From a virus, in IMG/VR virus record IMGVR_UViG_3300028800_000001, positions 62,001 to 126,000 of that record: DNA of 64,000 nt, one strand, 5' to 3'. This document shows positions 56,036-62,977 of the stretch, piece by piece (position 1 is the stretch's first letter; every line of letters starts with the position of its first letter). The position numbers were made by a program, and so were the translations under genes. The notes beneath the pieces are model-generated. The model searched no databases. It worked only from the letters and a program-made list of their open reading frames with translations, and was not told where the DNA came from.

Positions 56036-56212
56036 CTAGCGCACACACTTCTTCACGATAAAACGAAAGCTATAAAAAAGAAGAGGTGCGACGACCAAAA
56101 TAATTGGGATAATCACAGTGCTGTCCAGATGTGTTCGCGTTGCCAGAAGAATAATAACAGGCGTCATGGCGAGAAAGGTGCTTCCGCCAGCGACATTGTT
56201 CAGATCAATCAT
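56036..56212 (-). CDS. Two-helix membrane protein, 58 aa
   Basis: Helices at about residues 11-25 (TFLAMTPVIILLATR) and 31-50 (STVIIPIILVVAPLLFYSF) with a basic end FIVKKCVR. ATG 56212 has AAGGAGCAAGAAA; a longer frame crosses the mapped promoter and is rejected. Confidence 0.75.
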   Translation of the reverse strand: MIDLNNVAGGSTFLAMTPVIILLATRTHLDSTVIIPIILVVAPLLFYSFRFIVKKCVR

Positions 56213-56249
56213 TTTCTTGCTCCTTGAATATTTTTCTTTCAATACAGCA

Positions 56250-56303
56250 AGTATAGAGCACATCTGCGTAAAAGACAAGTGTTTTTTCTATGTATTTTCA
56301 GAA
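56250..56303 (-). promoter_or_regulatory. Promoter with conserved upstream element (copy 16)
   Basis: TTCTGAAAATAC, -35 TTGTCT, 17 bp, -10 TATACT (56255-56250). It supplies the SENT-stop of gene 56288 and drives 56212 to 55077. Confidence 0.9.
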
Positions 56304-56494
56304 CGCCTGAGTAAAGCCGTAATAGCGCGGCGTGAATAGCCTTGCTTGAGTAGAAACCGCTTGAGTGCCCGTGGACGTTGCATCAGTTGCTCTATTGCAC
56401 AGAAGAGACAAATGCCATGCGACGTGGCTGGATCAAAAAAGGGGGTTGTTGAAACAATGGGCGTCACTTCGTCGTGCCATGCACACGTAGTCAT
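56288..56494 (-). CDS. Small Cys/His protein with SHGIC motif, 68 aa
   Basis: TTCAWHDEVTPIV and ATSHGICLFCAIEQL form a CxxH...HxxCxxC set seen in small bacterial zinc or redox proteins. The C-terminus is a basic helix (RALKRFLLKQGYSRRAI). The stop lies in the next promoter. Confidence 0.7.
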   Translation of the reverse strand: MTTCAWHDEVTPIVSTTPFFDPATSHGICLFCAIEQLMQRPRALKRFLLKQGYSRRAITALLRRSENT

Positions 56495-56504
56495 AAAGAA
56501 ACCT

Positions 56505-56540
56505 CCAAAAAGAAAACAACCCCAAAGTCGAGGTTGTTTT
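56505..56540 (-). terminator. Intrinsic terminator or attenuator before gene 56494
   Basis: AAAACAACC/GGTTGTTTT stem, followed by CTTTTT and then the GGAGG ribosome site of gene 56494. Confidence 0.75.
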
Positions 56541-56564
56541 CACGCGCAGGCACAGTTCTATGCG

Positions 56565-56765
56565 TCAGGGGCGTCTCTTTGCTCGTTCTCGTTCAAGACT
56601 AACAAGGTTATTCTCCGTTTTCGCAAGCTCGATGCGCTTACGCGCTGAGCGAACCATACCTGCAAAGTAACTCATTCCTAGTTCTTCATAATACTTTTCG
56701 AGCGCAAGTGCCTGCGCAATCTTTTGGTCTCTTTGTGCATTTGTTATTCTTTGTGCATTTGGCAT
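56565..56765 (-). CDS. Small helical basic protein, 66 aa
   Basis: Charged helix-rich protein (RSARKRIELAKTENNLVSLERERAKRRP). ATG 56765 follows GAGAAACTGTAAC, two bases after the deaminase stop. No family recognised. Confidence 0.7.
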   Translation of the reverse strand: MPNAQRITNAQRDQKIAQALALEKYYEELGMSYFAGMVRSARKRIELAKTENNLVSLERERAKRRP

Positions 56766-56767
56766 TG

Positions 56768-57208
56768 TTACAGTTTCTCCTCATTGTCTACTCGCACACA
56801 ATTGACACCAGCCGCTTCAAGATATGCCTGCTGCGTTGGAAAGCCAAGTAAAGATATGCGAATATCATTATACGCTTTTTCGTAGTATACCATACTTATT
56901 CCAAAATTAATAAGGTGCTGGCAACAATGGACGCAAGGTGCGTGCGTACAATACAAAAAAGCGTCTCCCGTGTGCGGCCCCGCGAAAAGCAATGCGTTTG
57001 TTTCCGCATGCACACAGCGAATACAATGCCCATCATGCACCAGACAATTGTCCTGGGTGCAATGCGCCAGATGACGTGGCGCACCATTAAAACCGGTTGA
57101 AAGAATACGATCCTGTGCCACCAGGAGTGCGCCCACCTGCGCACGCTGACAGGTGGAACGCTGCGCAACACTGCGCGCCAAAGAAAGGTAATACGCGTGC
57201 CTATTCAT
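56768..57208 (-). CDS. dCMP deaminase (ComEB-like), 146 aa
   Basis: It converts dCMP to dUMP, feeding dTMP synthesis during phage replication. The zinc site is HAETNALLF (His and catalytic Glu) followed by THAPCVHCCQHLINFGI (PCxxC). An additional Cys/His-rich loop (CTQDNCLVHDGHCIRCVHAE) matches the second structural zinc of T4-type dCMP deaminases. ATG 57208 overlaps the sigma gene stop (ATGA), so the two are co-translated. No thymidylate synthase is visible here. Confidence 0.88.
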   Translation of the reverse strand: MNRHAYYLSLARSVAQRSTCQRAQVGALLVAQDRILSTGFNGAPRHLAHCTQDNCLVHDGHCIRCVHAETNALLFAGPHTGDAFLYCTHAPCVHCCQHLINFGISMVYYEKAYNDIRISLLGFPTQQAYLEAAGVNCVRVDNEEKL

Positions 57209-57783
57209 GCCGCTACCTCTTCGCATTCTTGATAAAGCAGATATTTACTTTGTGTGCGCTTGAGCATATTGAACACGGTCACCTGGGAGTACTTCTTCTC
57301 AAAACGTTTCGAAAGCGCTTTGGCGCACTCCGCTTGCGTACAATCAGGATGCTTCATACGGTAGACAATGAGGAAGTACTCATCGCGTTTCACCGTCGTC
57401 AAAAAGTGTTTGAACGTCTCCATAAATTCGATAGTTTCAAACGCGTCTTCTTCGTCTTGAAGCCACTCCTGGGCTCCTCCAAATTCTTCGCCTTCGACAA
57501 AGTCTACGCCACTTTCTTGCCCCTCTTGCAAAAGCGTTAAGCTCTCAATGCGTGACTGCTGATACTCTTCACCAATATAGGTGTTCATACGATTTTGAAT
57601 AGCGCGTATCGCATACGCAGCGAAGCCATTGCCCCGCTCTGGTTTATAGGTTCTCTCTGCCTCTACCAACGTAAGCGCGGCAACGGCCTCCAGATCTTGA
57701 TAATCATAGAGGCCGTTATATTTTTCTACATAGCGCTGGGCATGTTTACGAGCAAGAGGAAGATATTGTTCCGATAGTCTCAT
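57205..57783 (-). CDS. Sigma-70-family RNA polymerase sigma factor, 192 aa
   Basis: It would direct RNA polymerase to chosen promoters. Residues about 10-65 match region 2: RKHAQRYVEKYNGLYDYQDLEAVAALTLVEAERTYKPERGNGFAAYAIRAIQNRM, including the core-binding and -10-recognition helices. An acidic linker (about 90-125) follows. The last 60 residues (DCTQAECAKALSKRFEKKYSQVTVFNMLKR) form a region-4-like helix-turn-helix. It is a candidate for reading the repeated promoters of this element. ATG 57783 follows CTGGAGAATAG. Confidence 0.82.
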   Translation of the reverse strand: MRLSEQYLPLARKHAQRYVEKYNGLYDYQDLEAVAALTLVEAERTYKPERGNGFAAYAIRAIQNRMNTYIGEEYQQSRIESLTLLQEGQESGVDFVEGEEFGGAQEWLQDEEDAFETIEFMETFKHFLTTVKRDEYFLIVYRMKHPDCTQAECAKALSKRFEKKYSQVTVFNMLKRTQSKYLLYQECEEVAA

Positions 57784-57794
57784 TCTATTCTCCA

Positions 57795-57830
57795 GAAAAA
57801 AAGTAATGGGCGTTTTTTCAAGGAACACCC
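57795..57830 (-). terminator. Intrinsic terminator ahead of the sigma gene
   Basis: GGGTGTT/AACGCCC stem (one wobble pair) with an A-rich loop, then ATTACTTTTTTT on the minus strand, just before the sigma factor's ribosome site. Confidence 0.65.
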
Positions 57831-57843
57831 GAAACCTGATGAG

Positions 57844-58416
57844 TTATTTTTTCTTATAAAGAGCATTTACCGTGTCGCGCATGCGGTCTGCACGAGAACG
57901 ATTACGTGACTCAATCTCAAGCGCGGCCTCCACCACATTCAACTGTACCAAGCTTTGCATTTGTAATTTTGGTGCATTTGGTTCATCGATACTGGCCCCA
58001 CTTGGCGTCATAATCTGATACTTGCACGCTTCGTAGAGATTGGCAATAATAATTTGCCCAAAGGTTCGATAGAGCTCGTCAACAAGAGCATCCTTGAGTT
58101 GCGGCATTGCCGTGAGTAGTGTTGAAGTTCCTACCAACATACTTTTGAGCATGTCTCCCTTTGCCTGGGAAAGCGCAACATACCATTGCCAACGCGCCTC
58201 GCTGGAGCTTAGGAACACCACGCGCATCATTTGCGTCACTTCGTGGTTATAGTGGATGCCCTGCATATGCATCACGCTAATCTCCTGGGCACGAGTGCTA
58301 AAGTTATTCATCACAGTACAATAAACATCATCATCTTCGTCAACGTGGCGATAGCAGGTGATGCCGCCAAGCACCACCGGCTCCACCATCAACTTATGTG
58401 GACAGGGAAATTGCAT
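57844..58416 (-). CDS. Hypothetical protein, paralogue of 39342-39806, 190 aa
   Basis: The N-terminal 65 residues (MQFPCPHKLMVEPVVLGGITCYRH) are unique and may bind metal. Residues about 72-185 align with the protein at 39342-39806, including WYVALS, DELYRTFGQIIIANLYEACKYQI and a C-terminal basic helix. Family unknown. It lies between the VWA protein and the sigma factor. Confidence 0.75.
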   Translation of the reverse strand: MQFPCPHKLMVEPVVLGGITCYRHVDEDDDVYCTVMNNFSTRAQEISVMHMQGIHYNHEVTQMMRVVFLSSSEARWQWYVALSQAKGDMLKSMLVGTSTLLTAMPQLKDALVDELYRTFGQIIIANLYEACKYQIMTPSGASIDEPNAPKLQMQSLVQLNVVEAALEIESRNRSRADRMRDTVNALYKKK

Positions 58417-58430
58417 CGTTGTTCTCCTTA

Positions 58431-59969
58431 TTAATAGCGCTCACGCAATCGCACTACTGTCTGATAGAGCACCTCTGTGATCTCCTCAATCTTGCAGTAA
58501 TACGCCCTACGACCAAGAATTTCCCGATTCCCTGAGAGATCATGTTCATAACCCGTCAAGTAAATGACCAGGACTTCATCAATATTTTGCTCCTCAATGA
58601 GTCGGTCGGCAAGCACTTTCGCCTTGTTACGATCCGCAAAGCCACCATCAGTGAGGATACACAATATCTTTTGCGCATGTCCAAAGTCAGCGGTTTCCAG
58701 TATTTCCATTGCTTTTGCGATTTGTGTGCCACCGTCCGTATACGGATAGAGCAAACTTTCCATCAACAGTTCATCTGGTAGTTTTACCACCTTTGCGCTG
58801 TCAGCAAAGTCAATTTGAGCGCTGCGCACCAGAGGAATATCCGTGAGCGCTGCATGAAGCATCACGCACGCCTCTGCGTATTCGTTCATATCATCACACG
58901 TGGAGTCAGAAACGTCGCGCACAATCCACATGGTGAGCGCTGGAACAATGCGTCGTGGCTCTGTGAAACTGGGCTCCTCATCATCACTAAAGGAACCAGC
59001 ATACGCTTCGACAAGATCGGCAATCTCACCGCAATCATCACGCGTGCGCGCCTCATCCCATCCTTCGCGTGTCTGGCGGAAAATGGTATGTAGTTCTTGA
59101 ATTTCTTGAGCGCGCTTCGTAATTGTTTGGCGACAAAAGGCGTTGGTCTTGTCTTCTAGCGTCAGATCATGATCGCTTTGTCCAATTTCCTTTGCTTTTT
59201 CTTTGCTTTCCGCTGTGTCGTTAACTTGCTCAACGAGCTCACGAATACCACTGTCAGCAACGCTCTGACCTTCGAGCACCTGCTCAATTTCTTCGTCTCC
59301 AATGCCGACCTTGACGACTTTTCCACTCCTCAAGCTCTTTTGGAGCTCTGCATCGCTATCGCATGCTTCCAAAATCCACAGATAAATCGGGGTGCAAGAT
59401 TCTAACAGGTTTTGTCGTTCATTCACAATTGCACTAAGCGTATAAGGAAGGAAGAACGAAACAAAATTCATGTCGTCTACTTTTTCGTCAATGACACCAA
59501 AGCGTGTCACACGAAAAAGCGTTTGTAAGAGCGCAATGACCTTGCTCTTCGTTTTTTCATCGCTTGATTTAATGCCTTCAAGCGTTGGTTTAATAGAGGC
59601 TAGTGTCCAGCGTAGCGGCCCCGCGTGCGCAGGATAATCATACCAGAGGCTATTTTCGATCCTGCTGTCGTCAATAACATTGTCAATGTAGTGAAAGAGC
59701 CCATCGTCAAAGCTCTTTACACCAGAGAAACTTTCCGAGCGGATGTGGCAGACTTCATGGGTGAGAAACCCCAGGCTGTAGTACTCCAGAGAAACAAAAT
59801 CATGTACCCACGACTCTTCATAGTGCTTTTTAATTTGCGCATCATTGAGTGTAATAAGATAGTCCTGCCCTTTGGGCTGTACCCAGGCAATATCTTTATT
59901 GTCAGGTCGCCAGATGTGCTTTATTTCGACGCTATGCTCCGGTATCAATTGTAATGGCTGAAAAGGCAT
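58431..59969 (-). CDS. VWA-domain protein with HExxH-like N-terminus (CobT-like), 512 aa
   Basis: Partner-type protein for a MoxR/CobS ATPase. The C-terminal VWA domain starts near residue 345 with WIVRDVSDST (MIDAS DxSxS), continues with TDGGTQ and LTDGGFADRN, and ends at the C-terminus. The N-terminal part has GFLTHEVCHIR, an HExxH-like motif as in CobT and related putative metallopeptidases. An acidic middle region links them. The pair with the AAA+ gene just upstream suggests a chaperone or chelatase-like remodelling machine; the substrate is unknown. Confidence 0.82.
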   Translation of the reverse strand: MPFQPLQLIPEHSVEIKHIWRPDNKDIAWVQPKGQDYLITLNDAQIKKHYEESWVHDFVSLEYYSLGFLTHEVCHIRSESFSGVKSFDDGLFHYIDNVIDDSRIENSLWYDYPAHAGPLRWTLASIKPTLEGIKSSDEKTKSKVIALLQTLFRVTRFGVIDEKVDDMNFVSFFLPYTLSAIVNERQNLLESCTPIYLWILEACDSDAELQKSLRSGKVVKVGIGDEEIEQVLEGQSVADSGIRELVEQVNDTAESKEKAKEIGQSDHDLTLEDKTNAFCRQTITKRAQEIQELHTIFRQTREGWDEARTRDDCGEIADLVEAYAGSFSDDEEPSFTEPRRIVPALTMWIVRDVSDSTCDDMNEYAEACVMLHAALTDIPLVRSAQIDFADSAKVVKLPDELLMESLLYPYTDGGTQIAKAMEILETADFGHAQKILCILTDGGFADRNKAKVLADRLIEEQNIDEVLVIYLTGYEHDLSGNREILGRRAYYCKIEEITEVLYQTVVRLRERY

Positions 59970-60065
59970 AAGAATACACCTCCTTTTTGAGATGATTTTA
60001 AATGTAAGAGAGACAAACGCGTAAGGAGTGCAACGATGAGTATTTGGTACGCGTTTGTCTCCTTC

Positions 60066-60117
60066 AGTATACCTGCTTTCGCAAGAAATGTCAATAAATT
60101 TCTAAGTATTTTCAGAA
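60066..60117 (-). promoter_or_regulatory. Promoter with conserved upstream element (copy 17)
   Basis: TTCTGAAAATAC, a shortened A-block, -35 TTGACA, 17 bp, -10 TATACT (60071-60066). The span is 52 bp. It drives VWA, the 57844 protein, sigma and dCMP deaminase. Confidence 0.87.
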
Positions 60118-60118
60118 C

Positions 60119-61237
60119 TTACCAGAGTTTGCCTGCCAATTCATCTTTTACCGTTCGTCCGTGGACGCCTTGTCCGTCAATCGGCATGCCATGCCCTACA
60201 CTTGCCAAAATTTCGTTACGCACCTTTTGGCCGCCAATATAGCTGACGTATTTCTTCATCTCAATAACGCGTGGATCAGCCAGTTCATTACGAGACACGG
60301 CAGGGTTGTCACCATACATATAATCGTAGAGCCGTTTTGTAAGCGGAGCGACAGCCACCCCTGGCCCTTCGAATACATCATCCATCTTAATTGTTTTGGG
60401 ATCAAACGGAGTACGCTTATTCTTAAAGACGTAAGCGACCTGGGCACGTACAAGTGCCTGACTCATGTTACGAATGGAAAGCGGGTAACTCTCGGTACGT
60501 GCGGCGCGTACATAGCCGGTGACCAGACGTGCAAAACTTTCAGGAACGCTGAAGGGTTTGGGATTCCATACCTTCGGTGGATCGAGTGCCGCCCATTCTT
60601 CGCTCTTGAAGATTTGGCCGCGCTCGTACTTGTCAGAGGCCATCTGGATTGCAACAGCAAGCTCTGTCTCATAAAGCGGATAATCAAAGTTGTACGGATA
60701 GAAACGCTGGCCTGTGCTTTGTGGGATTTTGATATTGCCGACATGCTTGTCGTCATTACTACAAAACATGATGCGGAAGTACTTATTCGCTTCAACGAAC
60801 ATGTCACCGGTCGCTGTCACACTGTCCTCATCCAATACGGTGTTGTACATCGTAATGCCGGAAGCATCTCGTGCATGCGTAAGCTCGTCAATGATGACAG
60901 CCGCGCCTTCGCTCATCGCCGTCGCGACGATACCGAGCACATCTTGCGTGCTGCCAGCAATCAGACGGGTACCAGCAATCGCTTTCGTTTTGGTAACCTC
61001 TGGACTATTTTGAAAGTAGTAAAGATTGCAGCCTACGCGCTCACAATATTTCGCCATAACGAGCTTGGCGAAGTGTGTTTTGCCGGAGCCAGAGGGGCCA
61101 ATAAGATAGGGCACAAAGCCCATATAAATGAGCTCCAATATTTCTTCAGCCCGTTCTAAAAGGTCAACGCCGGTAATGCCCCGCTCCTTAATTTTTACTA
61201 AATCAAGCGGGGTGAACTTCTCTGCGGTAATAACCAT
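60119..61237 (-). CDS. AAA+ ATPase, MoxR/CobS type, 372 aa
   Basis: Hexameric-type ATPase expected to act with the VWA protein. Walker A is GPSGSGKTHFAK (about residues 42-53), Walker B AAVIIDELTHA (about 112-122), and FCSNDD is a sensor-1-like Asn block. It lacks the N-terminal domain of larger AAA+ proteases, as usual for MoxR/CobS. CobS-like proteins also occur in T4-like phages, where their role is unresolved. It has its own promoter. The stop lies one base before the next promoter element. Confidence 0.87.
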   Translation of the reverse strand: MVITAEKFTPLDLVKIKERGITGVDLLERAEEILELIYMGFVPYLIGPSGSGKTHFAKLVMAKYCERVGCNLYYFQNSPEVTKTKAIAGTRLIAGSTQDVLGIVATAMSEGAAVIIDELTHARDASGITMYNTVLDEDSVTATGDMFVEANKYFRIMFCSNDDKHVGNIKIPQSTGQRFYPYNFDYPLYETELAVAIQMASDKYERGQIFKSEEWAALDPPKVWNPKPFSVPESFARLVTGYVRAARTESYPLSIRNMSQALVRAQVAYVFKNKRTPFDPKTIKMDDVFEGPGVAVAPLTKRLYDYMYGDNPAVSRNELADPRVIEMKKYVSYIGGQKVRNEILASVGHGMPIDGQGVHGRTVKDELAGKLW

Positions 61238-61287
61238 GTAATTTTCTCTTTTCTTATTAAAATTTTTCAGGAACGCTGAACTTTATA

Positions 61288-61342
61288 ATAATAGCGCACA
61301 TCTTTGAAAGAAGTCAAGCATTTTTTCACTGTATTTTCAGAA
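61288..61342 (-). promoter_or_regulatory. Promoter with conserved upstream element (copy 18)
   Basis: TTCTGAAAATAC, -35 TTGACT, 18 bp, -10 TATTAT (61293-61288), span 55 bp. It drives the AAA+ gene. Confidence 0.85.
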
Positions 61343-61346
61343 GCTA

Positions 61347-61373
61347 TTGGGGAAAAGAAACTCCCTTCCCCAA
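61347..61373. other. Hairpin TTGGGGAA/TTCCCCAA
   Basis: Perfect eight-pair stem with an 11-base loop between gene 61386 and the promoter. No T-run follows, so it may be an mRNA 3'-end stabiliser rather than a complete terminator. Confidence 0.5.
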
Positions 61374-61385
61374 CGCGACTAGGTG

Positions 61386-61868
61386 TTATGCAAAATCATC
61401 GTCATCATCGTCTTCAGGTTGATGATCCGTTGAGATGGCAAGTGGATACGTCTTGACCAACGCAAAAGCTTCCTGATCCTCTTGTGGATCAACACTGGCC
61501 TCCAGGCGCTTTGCCAAAATTTCTTTGTGCTTCTTCGAAGGACGCCCTGGCTTCGTACGCAACTCATTGGTCTCCTCATCAATCTCCAGTGTCTTGATTT
61601 CAGAGGGTACGCGACCACTTGGAAACGAATCGTGCTCTTCAAGGCTGCGAATGAGCTCCTGCTCAAGTTCAGAGCTCATGGACGCTGGTGTATCGGTATT
61701 ATGACTGAGTGCATACTCCAATTGATCCGCACTCAGAATACCAAGCGCTGCCTCAAGAATCTCTTCTTGCGAAGAGGTGATGAGATTGGGATAGAGCTGT
61801 GCCACGCGTGCGCGTTCAGCGCGGTTCTTTCCAGTTTTTAATTTTAAAACTTCTTTTACTGTCGTCAT
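61386..61868 (-). CDS. Hypothetical protein with AT-hook-like motif and acidic tail, 160 aa
   Basis: RTKPGRPSKKHKE (about residues 104-116) has the GRP core of an AT-hook minor-groove binder. The C-terminus ends in a run of Asp then FA, like the acidic tip of single-strand-binding proteins that recruits partners. The first half is helical. A role in DNA transactions is inferred from these motifs and from the next two genes. Confidence 0.7.
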   Translation of the reverse strand: MTTVKEVLKLKTGKNRAERARVAQLYPNLITSSQEEILEAALGILSADQLEYALSHNTDTPASMSSELEQELIRSLEEHDSFPSGRVPSEIKTLEIDEETNELRTKPGRPSKKHKEILAKRLEASVDPQEDQEAFALVKTYPLAISTDHQPEDDDDDDFA

Positions 61869-61884
61869 TTTCTTTCATTCCTTT

Positions 61885-62187
61885 TTATATTTCCGGTTCG
61901 AGGAGCCCCTCATCCTCAAAGAAGCGAATGAGCTCATCAATCACCTTCCTGACGGCACGCAGTCGTGTTTTGTCTTCAAGTTCTATTGCGCCCTTGAGAA
62001 AGATGTGGATGGGCTTCCCACCCGTTTCCGCCTCCACTTGCTGCGCAATAGCAACTTTTCCGTCATTACGCAGCGATCCTACGAGATAGGTTCCCTTTTT
62101 AATTTCTTCTCTGGCTATTTGTTGAAATTGAACCATACGGCCAGAACGTGCGGTAGAAGAGGAAGAGGTGGCATCATATTGTGTCAT
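61885..62187 (-). CDS. Possible PC4/PurA-like ssDNA-binding protein, 100 aa
   Basis: After a Ser-rich N-terminus, residues about 33-95 read KGTYLVGSLRNDGKVAIAQQVE, KPIHIFLKGAIELED, then a long helix LRAVRKVIDELIRFF. A four-strand sheet plus one helix is the PC4/Whirly/PurA ssDNA-binding layout. The assignment is tentative. Confidence 0.65.
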   Translation of the reverse strand: MTQYDATSSSSTARSGRMVQFQQIAREEIKKGTYLVGSLRNDGKVAIAQQVEAETGGKPIHIFLKGAIELEDKTRLRAVRKVIDELIRFFEDEGLLEPEI

Positions 62188-62193
62188 TTTGGT

Positions 62194-62550
62194 TTACACT
62201 TTCTTGAGTAATGAGAGTAGGAGATTGCGCTCCAATAATTGCTGAATTCTATCAACTGGCAATTTTAATTTGGTGATTGAAGATTTGAAGGTGAGCACTG
62301 TCACCTTGTCCTTTTTAACCGTCATGCGGTCATATTCCGCAAGTCCGATATTCTCCTGATAACGCACGCCGTCGTCATCTTCGTATCCAACACCTACGGC
62401 AAAGTCACCCTCAATAAAGAGAATAGCTTTCACCGCGTTCCCTAGCTCAAGTTCCGGCGTCTCGAAACGAAAGGTCGTTTCCCCTGTTTTTCCGTTCACG
62501 TCCAATCGAATGAACGTGACTTCCATCTCTAACTTTTCATAATTACTCAT
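62194..62550 (-). CDS. Hypothetical protein, 118 aa
   Basis: Beta-rich (VTFIRLDVNGKTGETTFRFETPEL) with a C-terminal helix (LPVDRIQQLLERNLLLSLLKKV). No family recognised. It overlaps the nuclease-like gene by eight bases. Confidence 0.7.
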   Translation of the reverse strand: MSNYEKLEMEVTFIRLDVNGKTGETTFRFETPELELGNAVKAILFIEGDFAVGVGYEDDDGVRYQENIGLAEYDRMTVKKDKVTVLTFKSSITKLKLPVDRIQQLLERNLLLSLLKKV

Positions 62551-62869
62551 TTAATTCTTCCTCGTTGGCATACATTTCTGCAAGCGCTGGCAGATGCTCA
62601 GGCCGTACACACACAAGCTGTACTCCACATATATCGATTAGAAAGGCTGGATGCTTGTGTAAAATTTTAGCGTTATGGCAAAGCATTAATATGTCGTCTA
62701 ACTTCATACTGATACTTTTGTTTTGGGTGGACTTGAGCTGATAGAGAAAACGCTCGTCCTCTCCATCCTCCGGTTCCACCCACGTATTGCCTGAACCGCG
62801 TGTCGGTTTGACGCCTAACGCGTTCAGGACTTGCTTTTCGTATTTAAACTCATTTCTCTTCGATGCCAT
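62543..62869 (-). CDS. PD-(D/E)XK nuclease-like protein, 108 aa
   Basis: The order EFKYEKQVLNALGVKPTRGSGNTW, then EDGEDERFLYQLKST, then a helix with HNAKI resembles small restriction-like nucleases and Holliday-junction resolvases: a helix with Glu, a Gly-Ser loop, an acidic strand and a QLKST (E/Q-x-K) strand. The usual Asp/Glu in that last motif is Gln here. Endonuclease function is plausible, not proved. Confidence 0.65.
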   Translation of the reverse strand: MASKRNEFKYEKQVLNALGVKPTRGSGNTWVEPEDGEDERFLYQLKSTQNKSISMKLDDILMLCHNAKILHKHPAFLIDICGVQLVCVRPEHLPALAEMYANEEELNE

Positions 62870-62977
62870 CTTTTTCCTCTTCTAAAAAGCGATCTCACTT
62901 ACTATATTGCCCAAACGAAGAGGGAATATAATATTTTTCAAACGAATTTTCTAAAAAAGAAAAAAGAAATTAATTAA
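62870..62977 (-). other. AT-rich intergenic region
   Basis: About 108 bases with poly-T runs and TTAATTAATT after the membrane protein gene. No hairpin terminator and no copy of the repeated promoter element is visible. Confidence 0.4.

Noticed and set aside
60161-61159. Long open frame of 332 codons on the plus strand
   Set aside because: It is antisense to the AAA+ ATPase gene, whose Walker motifs are certain; no promoter or ribosome site precedes it and its product has no recognisable domain.
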